From Streptomyces bikiniensis (GTDB taxonomy: Bacteria > Actinomycetota > Actinomycetes > Streptomycetales > Streptomycetaceae), in the NCBI GenBank assembly GCA_000716465.1, contig JNWL01000064.1:1-26482 (forward strand): a stretch of 26,482 bases of DNA. Reading direction: 5' to 3'. The notes under the pieces were generated by a model. That model was not told the DNA's origin and ran no database searches. It worked only from the letters and a program-made list of their open reading frames with translations. Shown in pieces: positions 7,400 to 15,499 of this stretch. How positions within the stretch are numbered: the stretch's first letter is position 1; each line of letters begins with the position of its first letter. A program made the translations under genes and the position numbers.

Positions 7400-8608
7400 T
7401 CACGGGGCCGAAGGGTGCACCCCCGGGCGGTACTTGGGTATCCGTACCGTCACCTTCATCCCGGCGCCGACGCCCGTCTCGATGACGAGGCCGTACTCCG
7501 TCCCGTACACCTGGCGCAGCCGCTCGTCCACGTTGGAGAGGCCGATGCCGGCGCCCGCCGGGTGCTCCCCGCGCAGGACGGCGCGCAGCAGCTCCGGGTC
7601 CATGCCGATGCCGTCGTCCTCGACGGTCACCACGGCCTCGGCGCCCGCGTCCCGGGCGGCGATGACGACCCGGCAGCCCTTCTCCCGGTCCTGGAGGCCG
7701 TGTTTGACCGCGTTCTCCACCAGCGGCTGGAGGCAGAGGAACGGCAGGGTCACCGGCAGCACCTCGGGCGCGATCTGGAGCGTCACCTTGAGCCGGTCGC
7801 CGAAGCGCGCGCCCGCGAGCGCCAAGTACTGCTCGATGGAGCGCAGTTCGTCGGCGAGCTGGGCGAACTCGCCGTGCCTGCGGAAGGAGTAGCGGGTGAA
7901 GTCCGCGAACTCCAGGAGGAGTTCCCTGGCCCGCTCGGGGTCGGTGCGGACGAAGGAGGCGATGGCGGCGAGGGAGTTGAAGATGAAGTGCGGGGAGATC
8001 TGGGCGCGCAGGGCCTTGATCTCGGCCTCCACGATCCGGGTGCGGGAGCGGTCGAGCTCGGCCAGTTCGAGCTGGACGGAGACCCAGCGGGCCACCTCGG
8101 TCGCGGCCCGCACCAGGACGGCCGACTCCCGCGAGCCGTAGGCGACGAGCGCGCCGAGGACGCCGTCCTCGCCGGTGAGCGGGGCGATCACCGCCCAGCG
8201 CAGCGGGCAGGCCGGGTCGGCGCAGCCGGAGTCGGCGGAGCGGCTGCGGCCGGTCTCCAGGGTCTCGGCGGCCTGGGCGGGGACGTGCGCGCGGTGGTGG
8301 TCCTCGCCGGGTCCGTCCCAGGCGAGGACCGCGCCCCGGTCGGTGAGGCAGAGCGCCTCGGTGCCGAGCAGCGAGCGGAGTGTGCGGGCGGCCCTGCGGG
8401 CGGTCTCCTCGGTGAGTCCGGCGCGCAGCGGGGGCGCGGCGAGCGAGGCGGTGTGCAGGGTGTGGAAGGTGGCCCGCTCGACGGGCGTGCCGAGGTCGGG
8501 GTCGGCGTCCCGGCCCCCGCGCCGGGCGGCGAACCGGCCGAGGACGAAGCCCGCGGCGAGCAGCACGGCCCCGGCCGCGGCCGCGGCGGCGAGGGCGATG
8601 CCGCTCAT
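7400..8608 (-). CDS. LytS/YehU-type sensor histidine kinase
   Basis: The protein has 402 residues from the ATG at 8608, which overlaps the stop of the upstream symporter gene by 4 bases (ATGA), indicating translational coupling. One N-terminal membrane helix (about 4-25) is followed by a GAF-like sensory domain (about 60-185). The His_kinase domain carries the phosphorylated H207 in QISPHFIFNSL. A HATPase_c domain has the N box LVENAVKHG (296-304), G1 DDGIGM (331-336) and G2 GAGIGLSNV (352-360). In this family the kinase pairs with a LytTR response regulator; one is encoded at 10934-11680 on the same strand. The link to a transporter suggests sensing of a substrate or of transport flux, which is inference. 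Confidence 0.93.
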   Translation of the reverse strand: MSGIALAAAAAAGAVLLAAGFVLGRFAARRGGRDADPDLGTPVERATFHTLHTASLAAPPLRAGLTEETARRAARTLRSLLGTEALCLTDRGAVLAWDGPGEDHHRAHVPAQAAETLETGRSRSADSGCADPACPLRWAVIAPLTGEDGVLGALVAYGSRESAVLVRAATEVARWVSVQLELAELDRSRTRIVEAEIKALRAQISPHFIFNSLAAIASFVRTDPERARELLLEFADFTRYSFRRHGEFAQLADELRSIEQYLALAGARFGDRLKVTLQIAPEVLPVTLPFLCLQPLVENAVKHGLQDREKGCRVVIAARDAGAEAVVTVEDDGIGMDPELLRAVLRGEHPAGAGIGLSNVDERLRQVYGTEYGLVIETGVGAGMKVTVRIPKYRPGVHPSAP

Positions 8609-10362
8609 CGGCGCACCTCCGAAGGGGCGTCCGGGCGGGTCTCCTGGGCGGGGACGGCCCCCGTGATCTCCTCCGGGAGGTGCAGGCGGGCGAGGAGCGC
8701 CGGTGTGCCGGGCGGGATCCGACGGGGGGTGGCGAGGGAGACCAGGACCATGGTGAGGAAGCCGAGCGGGACCGACCAGACGGCGGGCCAGGCCATCAGC
8801 GTGTGCGGCCAGCCGCCGGGCGCGAGCCCGGCCCGGGTGGCCATGACGGCGGCGAGGGCGGAGCCGCCGCCGAGCAGGAGCCCGGCCATCGCGCCGGGCG
8901 GGGTGAGCCGCCGCCACCAGATGCCGAGGACGAGCAGCGGACAGAAGGAGGAGGCGGAGACCGCGAAGGCGAGGCCGACGGCGTCGGCGACCGGCACCTT
9001 GGAGGCGACCACCCCGACGCCGAGCGGGACGGCGGTGGCGAGCAGGGTCGCGAGCCGGAAGTGCCGGACGCCCCGGGAGGGGAGCACGTCCTGGGTGAGG
9101 ACCCCGGCGACGGACATGGTGAGCCCGGAGGCGGTGGAGAGGAAGGCGGCGAAGGCGCCGCCCGCGAGGAGCGCCCCGAGCAGGTCGCCGGGGAGCCCGC
9201 CGAGGATCCGGTCGGGCAGGACGAGGACGGCGGCGTCGGCGGAGCCGGTGAGGGCCAGTTCGGGGGCGTAGACCCGGCCGAGGAAGCCGTAGAGCGGCGG
9301 CAGGAGGTAGAAGGCGCCGACGAGCCCGAGGACGACGAGGGTGGTGCGGCGGGCGGCGCGGCCGTGCGGGCTGGTGTAGAAGCGGACGGCGACGTGCGGC
9401 AGGCCCATGGTGCCGAGGAAGGTCGCGAGGATCAGTCCGTACGTGGCGTACAGCTGGTGTCCGTCGCGTCCGCCGGCCAGCGGCTGGGACCAGCCGAGGG
9501 GGTCGGTGCCGCCGGCCATCCGCTCGGGGAGCTTCGCGCCCGGCTCGAAGGCGAGCGTGGTGCCGGCCAGGACGTGGTGGGTGCCGGGGCCGAGGGTGAC
9601 GGTCCGTCCGGTGTACGGGGCGGAGTCGACGCGGCCGGTGACGGTGGCGGTCAGCGGGGCGTCGAGCCCGATGCGCACCGTGTCGGCGACCCGGACGACG
9701 GTGTGGTCGCGCAGCACGGCGGGGGCGTCGAAGCGGGCGCGGGGCGCCCCGTCCCCGTGCCAGGCGGCGAGCAGGAAGAGGGCGGGCACGAGCAGGGCGG
9801 TCAGCTTCAGCCAGTACTGGAAGGCCTGGACGAAGGTGATGCTGCGCATCCCGCCGGCGGCGACCGTCCCCGTGACCACGAGGGCGACGAGGAGGCCGCC
9901 GACCCAGTCGGGGGCGCCGGTGAGGATCTCCAGGGTGAGCCCGGCGCCCTGGAGCTGCGGCAGCAGGTACAGCCAGCCGATGCCGACGACGAAGAGGCTG
10001 GCGAGCCGCCGGGCGCGCCGGGATTCGAGGCGGGCCTCGGCGAAGTCGGAGAGGGTGTACGCACCGGAGCGGCGCAGCGGGGCGGCGACGAGGACGAGCA
10101 GGACGAGGTACCCGGCGGTGTAGCCGACCGGGTACCAGAGCATGGCGGGGCCCTGGACGAGGACGAGTCCGGCGATGCCGAGGAAGGAGGCGGCGGAGAG
10201 GTACTCGCCGCTGATGGCGGCGGCGTTGAGGCCCGGCCGGACGGTCCGCGAGGCGACGTAGAAGTCGGAGGTGGTGCGGGAGATCCGCAGGCCGAGGGCG
10301 CCGATGAGGACGGTGGCGAGGACGACGGCGGTGACGGCGACGACGGCGTGGGTCCGGTTCAT
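8605..10362 (-). CDS. Sodium:solute symporter, ActP (acetate/carboxylate) type
   Basis: This is a 585-residue polytopic membrane protein of the SSS family with about 13 hydrophobic segments. Typical motifs are SDFYVASRTV (32-41), SGEYLSAASFLGIAG (51-65) and GTMGLPHVAVRFYT (317-330). An extra segment of about 95 residues (about 202-300), rich in beta-type sequence (VRIGLDAPLTATVTGRV), separates two membrane segments. It makes the protein longer than enteric ActP (about 550). Relatives carry acetate or other short carboxylates with Na+ or H+. The DUF485 gene lies 22 bases upstream and the kinase gene overlaps downstream, so the three are one operon. Substrate assignment rests on family only; short-chain carboxylates such as pyruvate or propionate are alternatives. 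Confidence 0.9.
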   Translation of the reverse strand: MNRTHAVVAVTAVVLATVLIGALGLRISRTTSDFYVASRTVRPGLNAAAISGEYLSAASFLGIAGLVLVQGPAMLWYPVGYTAGYLVLLVLVAAPLRRSGAYTLSDFAEARLESRRARRLASLFVVGIGWLYLLPQLQGAGLTLEILTGAPDWVGGLLVALVVTGTVAAGGMRSITFVQAFQYWLKLTALLVPALFLLAAWHGDGAPRARFDAPAVLRDHTVVRVADTVRIGLDAPLTATVTGRVDSAPYTGRTVTLGPGTHHVLAGTTLAFEPGAKLPERMAGGTDPLGWSQPLAGGRDGHQLYATYGLILATFLGTMGLPHVAVRFYTSPHGRAARRTTLVVLGLVGAFYLLPPLYGFLGRVYAPELALTGSADAAVLVLPDRILGGLPGDLLGALLAGGAFAAFLSTASGLTMSVAGVLTQDVLPSRGVRHFRLATLLATAVPLGVGVVASKVPVADAVGLAFAVSASSFCPLLVLGIWWRRLTPPGAMAGLLLGGGSALAAVMATRAGLAPGGWPHTLMAWPAVWSVPLGFLTMVLVSLATPRRIPPGTPALLARLHLPEEITGAVPAQETRPDAPSEVRR

Positions 10363-10384
10363 GCGGGCGTCCGTGCGGAGGGGG

Positions 10385-10771
10385 TCATCGTTCGACGAGG
10401 CCGGTGAAGTCGCGTTCGTTGCGCTCGGCGCGGCGGACGTACCAGTGGGCGATGCCCCAGACGACCGGGTGGACGCCGACGCCGAGGGCGAGCCAGACCA
10501 GGGCCTCGGGGGCGGGCAGCGCGAGGACGAGCGGCAGGGAGCCGACCAGCAGGGCGAGCGCGCCGAGGGCGGTGAGGGCGGCGCGGAGCTGGCTGCGCAT
10601 CAGGGAGCGGACGTAGGTGTGCCCGAGGGTGGTCTGCTCGTCGATCTCGGAGCGGGCCGGGGGGTGGGCGGGGGGCCGCCCGGCGGGGCCCGGGGCTCCG
10701 GCGGCGCCGTGGGCGGAGGCGTAGGTGACGGTCTCGCGCCGGGGTCTGCGCGGCGGGTGGTGCTCGGACAT
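10385..10771 (-). CDS. DUF485 membrane protein, symporter partner
   Basis: The protein has 128 residues from the ATG at 10771, preferred over the in-frame ATG at 10789 because GGAG lies 9 bases upstream. The hydrophilic Pro/Ala/His-rich N-terminus (1-48) is followed by the DUF485 core: SLMRSQLRAALTALGALALL, two membrane helices (about 63-85 and 90-111) and the charged end YVRRAERNERDFTGL. DUF485 proteins are nearly always encoded just before ActP-type symporters, as YjcH is before ActP in E. coli, and are presumed accessory subunits. The gap to the symporter is 22 bases. Confidence 0.9.
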   Translation of the reverse strand: MSEHHPPRRPRRETVTYASAHGAAGAPGPAGRPPAHPPARSEIDEQTTLGHTYVRSLMRSQLRAALTALGALALLVGSLPLVLALPAPEALVWLALGVGVHPVVWGIAHWYVRRAERNERDFTGLVER

Positions 10772-10860
10772 CGGCGTCCGCTCCGGCATCTCTGGACTTC
10801 GGGTGGTTCTCGCGGGCTCTTCCGCGGTGGTGCGCGGGCGGCGCGGCCCGGGACGCGTGG

Positions 10861-10866
10861 AGTCTA
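10861..10866 (-). promoter_or_regulatory. Possible -10 element for the DUF485-symporter-kinase operon
   Basis: On the minus strand TAGACT matches the streptomycete -10 consensus (TAGRNT) and lies about 90 bases before the DUF485 start. No good -35 is found 16-18 bases upstream, so this is only a candidate. The 162-base gap after the response regulator gene leaves room for a separate promoter. Confidence 0.25.
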
Positions 10867-10933
10867 CGCAGCGGGGTCGTACGGCGGTAGGCCTGCGGCG
10901 GCGGAGGTGCGGGCGGGCGCGTGCGTACGCGGG

Positions 10934-11680
10934 TCAGCCGCCGGCCCGGCGCATCAGGAGGTCCCGGAGCTGGCGGGCGTGGCGGCGGCTGACGGCGAGG
11001 TCGGTGTCGCCGATCCGTACGGAGGTGGCGCCGCCGTCGAGCCGCAGTTCGTCGATCCGGGCGAGGGCCACGAGGTGGCTGCGGTGGATGCGGACGAAGC
11101 CCCGGTCCGCCCAGCGCTCCTCCAGGGCGGAGAGCGGGATGCGGACGAGGTGGCTGCCCCGGTCGGTGTGGAGGCGGGCGTAGTCGCCGTGGGCCTCGAC
11201 GTAGGCGATGTCGTCGACGGGGACGAAGCGGGTGACGCCGCCGAGTTCGACGGGGATCTGCTCGGGCGCGGCGGCGGGGGCGGCCGTGGCGTGGACCAGC
11301 TCGTGGACGCGGCGGACGGCCTCCGCGAGCCGTTCGCGGCGCACCGGCTTGAGGACGTAGTCGACGGCCTTCAGGTCGAAGGCCTGGAGGGCGAAGCCCT
11401 CGTGCGCGGTGACGAAGACGACGAGCGGGGGGCGGGCGAAGCCGGCGAGCAGCCGGGCGACGTCGAGGCCGGTGAGGCCGGGCATGTGGATGTCGAGGAA
11501 GACGACGTCGACGGCGTCCTCGCCGTCGGGCCCCGACTCCAGGGCGCGGCCGATCCTGCGCAGCGCCGCCGTCGCGTCGCCCGCGCCCTCGGCGGTGCGG
11601 ACGCGCGGGTCGGCGCGCAGCAGGTAGAGCAGTTCCCCGAGGGCGGGCTCCTCGTCGTCGACGGCCAGTGCGCGCAGCAT
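10934..11680 (-). CDS. LytTR-family response regulator
   Basis: The protein has 248 residues from the ATG at 11680. The receiver domain (1-125) has the acidic pair D8/D9, phospho-acceptor D63 in FLDIHMPG, T91 and K111 in YVLKPV. The LytTR DNA-binding domain spans about 142-245 (FVPVDDIAYVEAHGDYARLH; HRSHLVAL; SRRHARQLRDLL). Such regulators bind short direct repeats and activate neighbouring promoters. The cognate kinase gene is two genes downstream, and the transporter genes between are the likely targets. The gene sits at the 5' end of this cluster. Confidence 0.94.
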   Translation of the reverse strand: MLRALAVDDEEPALGELLYLLRADPRVRTAEGAGDATAALRRIGRALESGPDGEDAVDVVFLDIHMPGLTGLDVARLLAGFARPPLVVFVTAHEGFALQAFDLKAVDYVLKPVRRERLAEAVRRVHELVHATAAPAAAPEQIPVELGGVTRFVPVDDIAYVEAHGDYARLHTDRGSHLVRIPLSALEERWADRGFVRIHRSHLVALARIDELRLDGGATSVRIGDTDLAVSRRHARQLRDLLMRRAGG

Positions 11681-11762
11681 GCGGCGGAGTCTAGGGCCTG
11701 TCCGGCGGGGGGTGTCGTGGCCCGGGGGCGCCGGTCTCCGGCGGGGGGGCGCCCCGGGGGCG

Positions 11763-13139
11763 TCACGCCCCCGCGTCGTCGTCCCCCGGCGGGTCGAGGA
11801 GGTCGAGTTCGGCGGTGAGGGCGGCGGCGAGGGCGTCGAGGTCGGGGACGGCCGCGCCGTCGGCCACGAGGCCGATGTGGACCCGGCCGCCGTACGGGGA
11901 CATGGCGACGGCGAGGGACTGGCCCCGGGCGAGCGGCGCCATGGGGAAGAGGGCGCGCAGCGGGGCGCCGCCGAGGGAGAGCGCGGAGCGGGGCAGCGGG
12001 ACCTGGGTGACCAGGAGGTCGAAGAGGAGGCGGGCGGCGCCGGAGGCGAAGGGGGCGCCGAAGCGGTGGGCGAGCGGCGGGAGCTGGTCGGCGAGGAGGG
12101 CGACGGCCCCGGCGCCCCGGAAGGGGCCCGCCGCCTTGTTGCGGTCCATGGCGCGCCGGACGGCGGTGAGCCGGGCGGCCGGGTCGGGTTCGGTGACGGG
12201 CAGGTCGAGGAGGTAGCCGGAGAGGCTGTTGCCGGGGCCGGGCGGGGCGCCGGGGCGGCGGCGCGAGACGGGGACGAGGGCCCGGGGGTCGGCGTCGGGC
12301 AGCGGCAGTCCGCGCTCGTCGAACCAGCGTCGGAGGGCTCCGGCGACGACGGCCAGGAGGACGTCGTTGGCGGTGCCGCCGGTGGTGCGGCGGACGCGGT
12401 GGACCCGCTCCAGGGAGAGGGTCGCGGTGGCGATCCGGCGGGTGCCGCTGGAGTGGGCGGCCAGGGCGGCGGTGGGGCGTCCGTCGAGGCGGCTGGCGCG
12501 GACGACGGAGGCGCCGACCTCGACGGCCCGGCCGAGGTCGCCGAGGCGGTCCCGGGCGAGGTCGAGGAGGCGTCCGGGACCGGGGAGCCCGGGAAACCCG
12601 GAGAGCGGGGGACGCGGGGGCACGGGGCGGGAGCGGCGCGCGGGGCGGTGGCCGGCGGCGATCTCGTCGAAGATCCCGGCGCCGATGGCGACGGCCCGCA
12701 TGCCGTCGGCGAGGGCGTGGTGGAGTTTGACGAGGACGGCGAAGGAGCCGTCGGGGGCGCCGCTGAGCAGGTACATCTCCCAGGGCGGCAGGCCCCGCTC
12801 GACGGGTCGCTCCATGAGTTCGGCGGCGAGCCGGGCGGTCTCGGCGGGGAAGTCGGCGCCGGGGAGGGTGATCTCGCGGACGTGGCGGCGCACGTCGAAG
12901 TCGGGGTCGGCGCTCCAGGCGGCGCCGCCGACGGGGATGAGGACGTCGCGGACGCGCATCCGGAGCCGGGGGACGGCGGCGGCGCGGCGGGCGAGGAGGT
13001 CCAGGACGTCGGCCGGCTCCTCGCCGGGCGCGGCGGGCAGCGGGCCGAAGTGGGCGAGGGCACCGAGGTGCAGGGGGTGGGCGGTGGATTCCAGGTGCCA
13101 GAAGGCCAGGTCCAGCGGGGCCAGGAGCTCGGTGGTCAC
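11763..13139 (-). CDS. WS/DGAT-type O-acyltransferase (wax ester / triacylglycerol synthesis)
   Basis: The protein has 458 residues. The start is the GTG at 13139, because GAGGA lies about 5 bases upstream and the family's usual N-terminus (LLAPLDLAFWHLESTAHPLH) begins right after; a TTG further out was rejected. The catalytic HHxxxDG motif is HHALADG (140-146). Other family blocks are PPWEMYLL (118-125), TANDVLLAVVAGALR (256-270) and SPYGGRVHIGLVAD (414-427). The normally conserved SNVPGP block reads VTQVPLP (377-383), a clear divergence. The family transfers acyl-CoA chains to diacylglycerol or fatty alcohols for storage lipid; here the acceptor could differ. It lies between a response regulator and a SpoIIE-type regulator on the same strand. 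Confidence 0.9.
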   Translation of the reverse strand: MTTELLAPLDLAFWHLESTAHPLHLGALAHFGPLPAAPGEEPADVLDLLARRAAAVPRLRMRVRDVLIPVGGAAWSADPDFDVRRHVREITLPGADFPAETARLAAELMERPVERGLPPWEMYLLSGAPDGSFAVLVKLHHALADGMRAVAIGAGIFDEIAAGHRPARRSRPVPPRPPLSGFPGLPGPGRLLDLARDRLGDLGRAVEVGASVVRASRLDGRPTAALAAHSSGTRRIATATLSLERVHRVRRTTGGTANDVLLAVVAGALRRWFDERGLPLPDADPRALVPVSRRRPGAPPGPGNSLSGYLLDLPVTEPDPAARLTAVRRAMDRNKAAGPFRGAGAVALLADQLPPLAHRFGAPFASGAARLLFDLLVTQVPLPRSALSLGGAPLRALFPMAPLARGQSLAVAMSPYGGRVHIGLVADGAAVPDLDALAAALTAELDLLDPPGDDDAGA

Positions 13140-13199
13140 GGGTGTCCTCACGTCCTGCGCGGAGGGGTGGAAGACCGCAGTCAATCGCGCACCGACAGT

Positions 13200-13217
13200 T
13201 ACGGTCAAGTACGGTCA
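13200..13217. repeat. Direct repeat TACGGTCA x2 upstream of the acyltransferase gene
   Basis: Two copies of tacggtca (13200-13207 and 13210-13217) are spaced 10 bases apart, about 60 bases before the GTG start at 13139, and lie next to gttaac (13218-13223). On the minus strand they read TGACCGTA. The one-turn spacing and position suggest a regulator binding site, but no known box is recognised. Confidence 0.5.
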
Positions 13218-13307
13218 GTTAACGCTCCGTAAATACCCTCGGTCGCGTGCGTCGGGGCCCCTCGCGGGCTCCCGGGGCGCCGCTCCCTCCCCCTCCCCGG
13301 GCCGCCC

Positions 13308-15437
13308 TCAGGTCTCCGTCGGCGGGCTCTCCGCGGGGACGCTCTCCACGACGAACTCGCACCACACGCACTTGCCGCCGCCCCGCGACTCCACCCCCCA
13401 CGCGTCGGAGAGCTGGTCGACCAGGAGCAGTCCCCGGCCGGACACGCCCGCCTCGCCGGCCTCGCGGCGCCGGGGCAGGGCGCTGGAGCGGTCCTCGACC
13501 TCCACCCGCAGCCGCCGCGTGGGCCCGGGGAGGACCCGTAGGGTCACGATCGCCCCGCCGTCGGTGTGCATCAGGGCGTTGGTCATCAGCTCGTCGGCGA
13601 CCAGCTCGATCTCGTCCGCCCGCTCCCCCGCGCCCCAGGCCCGGACCGCCGCCCTGATCATGTGGCGGGCGGAGCTGAGCGCCTCCGGGTCGCTCTGGGC
13701 CACGTGCTGCTGGAACCGGCCGGCGCCGGGGGCGGCGTAGGTGCCGTGGCGGCGCAGCAGCAGGATCGCGACGTCGTCCTCGCCGCCCCGCTCGGCGACC
13801 ACGTCGCACAGGTGGTCGGCGAGCTCCTGGAGGTCGGCGGGACCGCGCCGGACGAGGGAGGAGAGCCACTGGAGGCCCTCGTCGAGGTCGGCGCCCGGCT
13901 TCTCCACGAGGCCGTCGGTGTAGAGCAGCAGGGTCTGTCCGGGGTCCAGTTCGAGGGTGGTGACCGGGTAGTCGAGGCGTCCGAACTCCGCGGAGAGCCC
14001 CAGCGGCAGGCCGCCCTCGACCGGCAGTCTGCGGCAGCGGCCGTCGGACTCCCGGATCAGCGGGTCGACGTGGCCGGCCCGGACCAGCTGGACGACCCCG
14101 GTGCGGAGGTCGACCTCGGCGTACGTGCAGGTGGCGAAGCGCTCGGTGTCGAGTTCGTGGAGGAAGACGGAGGCCCGCGCCATCACCGTGGCCGGGGTGT
14201 GGCCCTCGGCGGCGTAGGCGCGCAGCACGATCCGGAGCTGGCCCATGACGGCCGCGGCGTGGGTGTCGTGGCCCTGCACGTCGCCGATGACGGCGCCGAC
14301 CCGGCCGCCGGGCAGCGCGATGACGTCGTACCAGTCGCCGCCGATGTCCCGGCCGAGCCGGGCGGAGCGGTAGCGGACGGCCGTCTGGGCGCCGGGCACC
14401 TCCGGGATCCGGCGCGGCAGCATGGCCTGCTGGAGCCCTTCGGCGAGGTCGTGCTCCTGCTCGTACAGCATGGCCCGCTGGAGGCTCTGGGCGATGCTGC
14501 TGCTGAGGGCCACGAGCAGGGTCCGCTCGTCCTCGCTGAAGCCGGTCCGGTCGCTGTAGAGCAGTCCGAGCGCGCCGATCGGGCGGGCCTGGGCGATGAG
14601 CGGGAGGTAGGCGGCGGCGGTGACGCCGAGTCCGCTGATGTGCGGCCAGAGGACCGGGTAGGAGTCGGAGAAGTCCCGCGGCGAGTCGATGAACCGGGGG
14701 CGCAGGGTGCGGATCACCTCGCTCATCGGGTACGGCTCGTCCACCCGGGTGAAGCGGGTGCCGGGCACGAAGGCGCCCTCGGGGCCCTCGGCCACCAGGT
14801 GGATGCGGCCCGCCTCCAGGAGGCCCATGACGAGGCTGGCGGCGCCGAAGTGTTCGAGGGCCTGGGAGTCGTCGAGGAGGTCGATGACGTCCTTGACGGT
14901 CCGGGCGTGGGCGAGGGCGGCCGTGGTGCCCTCGACGACGCCGGCGCGCTTGCGGCGCCCCTCGTCGAGGCCGAGCCGGGCGGCGGACTCGGTGAGTTCG
15001 TGGGTGGCGTCGCGCAGGACGCCGACGATCCGCACGGGGCGGCCGGTGGGGTCGCGGTGGACGATGCCCTGGGTGTGGGTCCACTGGTGGGCGCCGTCGC
15101 GGCGGCGGATGCGGAAGTACGCGCCGTACTGGTCGCTGCCGTCCTTGAGCGCCTGCGCCACCAGGGCGTCGAGGCGGCTGCCCTCGTCCGGGAGCACCCG
15201 TGAGCCCAGGGACTCCGGGCGTCCGTCGTACTCCTCGCGGTCCAGGTCGAAGACGGCGAGGGCGGCGTCGTCCATCTCCATCGTCCCGGCGGGCAGGTCC
15301 CAGTCGAAGCCGCCCATGCGGAAGGCCGAGCCGTACTCGGACAGGATCGGCGCCCCGGGCGGCGGCCCGCCGGGGGGTCCGTCCTGCGCACGGCGGGCCG
15401 GGCCGCTCGTCTGCCCGCTCCCGTTGCCCGTGCTCAT
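13308..15437 (-). CDS. PAS-GAF-SpoIIE phosphatase fused to a RsbW-like kinase domain
   Basis: The protein has 709 residues. A PAS domain (about 35-150) is followed by a GAF domain (about 165-325). The PP2C/SpoIIE phosphatase (about 340-562) has GGDWYD (366-371), GDVQGHD (385-391), YTDGL (506-510) and GGEDDVA (551-557). The C-terminal HATPase_c_2 domain (about 575-695) has N box ELVADELMTNALMH (611-624), VEDRSS and GRGLLLVDQLSDAWG (667-681). This layout is common in streptomycetes. It can dephosphorylate anti-anti-sigma proteins while the ATPase domain acts as an anti-sigma-type kinase, in partner switching. No anti-anti-sigma gene is next to it, so its partners are elsewhere. All metal-binding Asp residues appear intact, so it should be active. 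Confidence 0.93.
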   Translation of the reverse strand: MSTGNGSGQTSGPARRAQDGPPGGPPPGAPILSEYGSAFRMGGFDWDLPAGTMEMDDAALAVFDLDREEYDGRPESLGSRVLPDEGSRLDALVAQALKDGSDQYGAYFRIRRRDGAHQWTHTQGIVHRDPTGRPVRIVGVLRDATHELTESAARLGLDEGRRKRAGVVEGTTAALAHARTVKDVIDLLDDSQALEHFGAASLVMGLLEAGRIHLVAEGPEGAFVPGTRFTRVDEPYPMSEVIRTLRPRFIDSPRDFSDSYPVLWPHISGLGVTAAAYLPLIAQARPIGALGLLYSDRTGFSEDERTLLVALSSSIAQSLQRAMLYEQEHDLAEGLQQAMLPRRIPEVPGAQTAVRYRSARLGRDIGGDWYDVIALPGGRVGAVIGDVQGHDTHAAAVMGQLRIVLRAYAAEGHTPATVMARASVFLHELDTERFATCTYAEVDLRTGVVQLVRAGHVDPLIRESDGRCRRLPVEGGLPLGLSAEFGRLDYPVTTLELDPGQTLLLYTDGLVEKPGADLDEGLQWLSSLVRRGPADLQELADHLCDVVAERGGEDDVAILLLRRHGTYAAPGAGRFQQHVAQSDPEALSSARHMIRAAVRAWGAGERADEIELVADELMTNALMHTDGGAIVTLRVLPGPTRRLRVEVEDRSSALPRRREAGEAGVSGRGLLLVDQLSDAWGVESRGGGKCVWCEFVVESVPAESPPTET

Positions 15438-15499
15438 GGGGCCACGCTAGGCGCAGCCCCGCCCGTACGCACCACGAAGATCCGCTCCACTTGTCAGGC

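Noticed and set aside
5993..9271. A 3.3-kb open frame on the plus strand crossing several genes
   Set aside because: It is a shadow of GC-rich genes on both strands. Its product is Arg/Pro/Gly-rich without domains, and real genes with motifs occupy the same DNA.
11756..11772. 7-bp hairpin around the acyltransferase stop codon as a terminator
   Set aside because: The loop is the 3-base stop codon complement, which is short for a stable loop, and G/C runs of this kind are frequent here.
11681..13063. Minus-strand open frame fused upstream of the LytTR regulator
   Set aside because: It is a shadow of the acyltransferase gene; the receiver domain starts exactly at the ATG at 11680.
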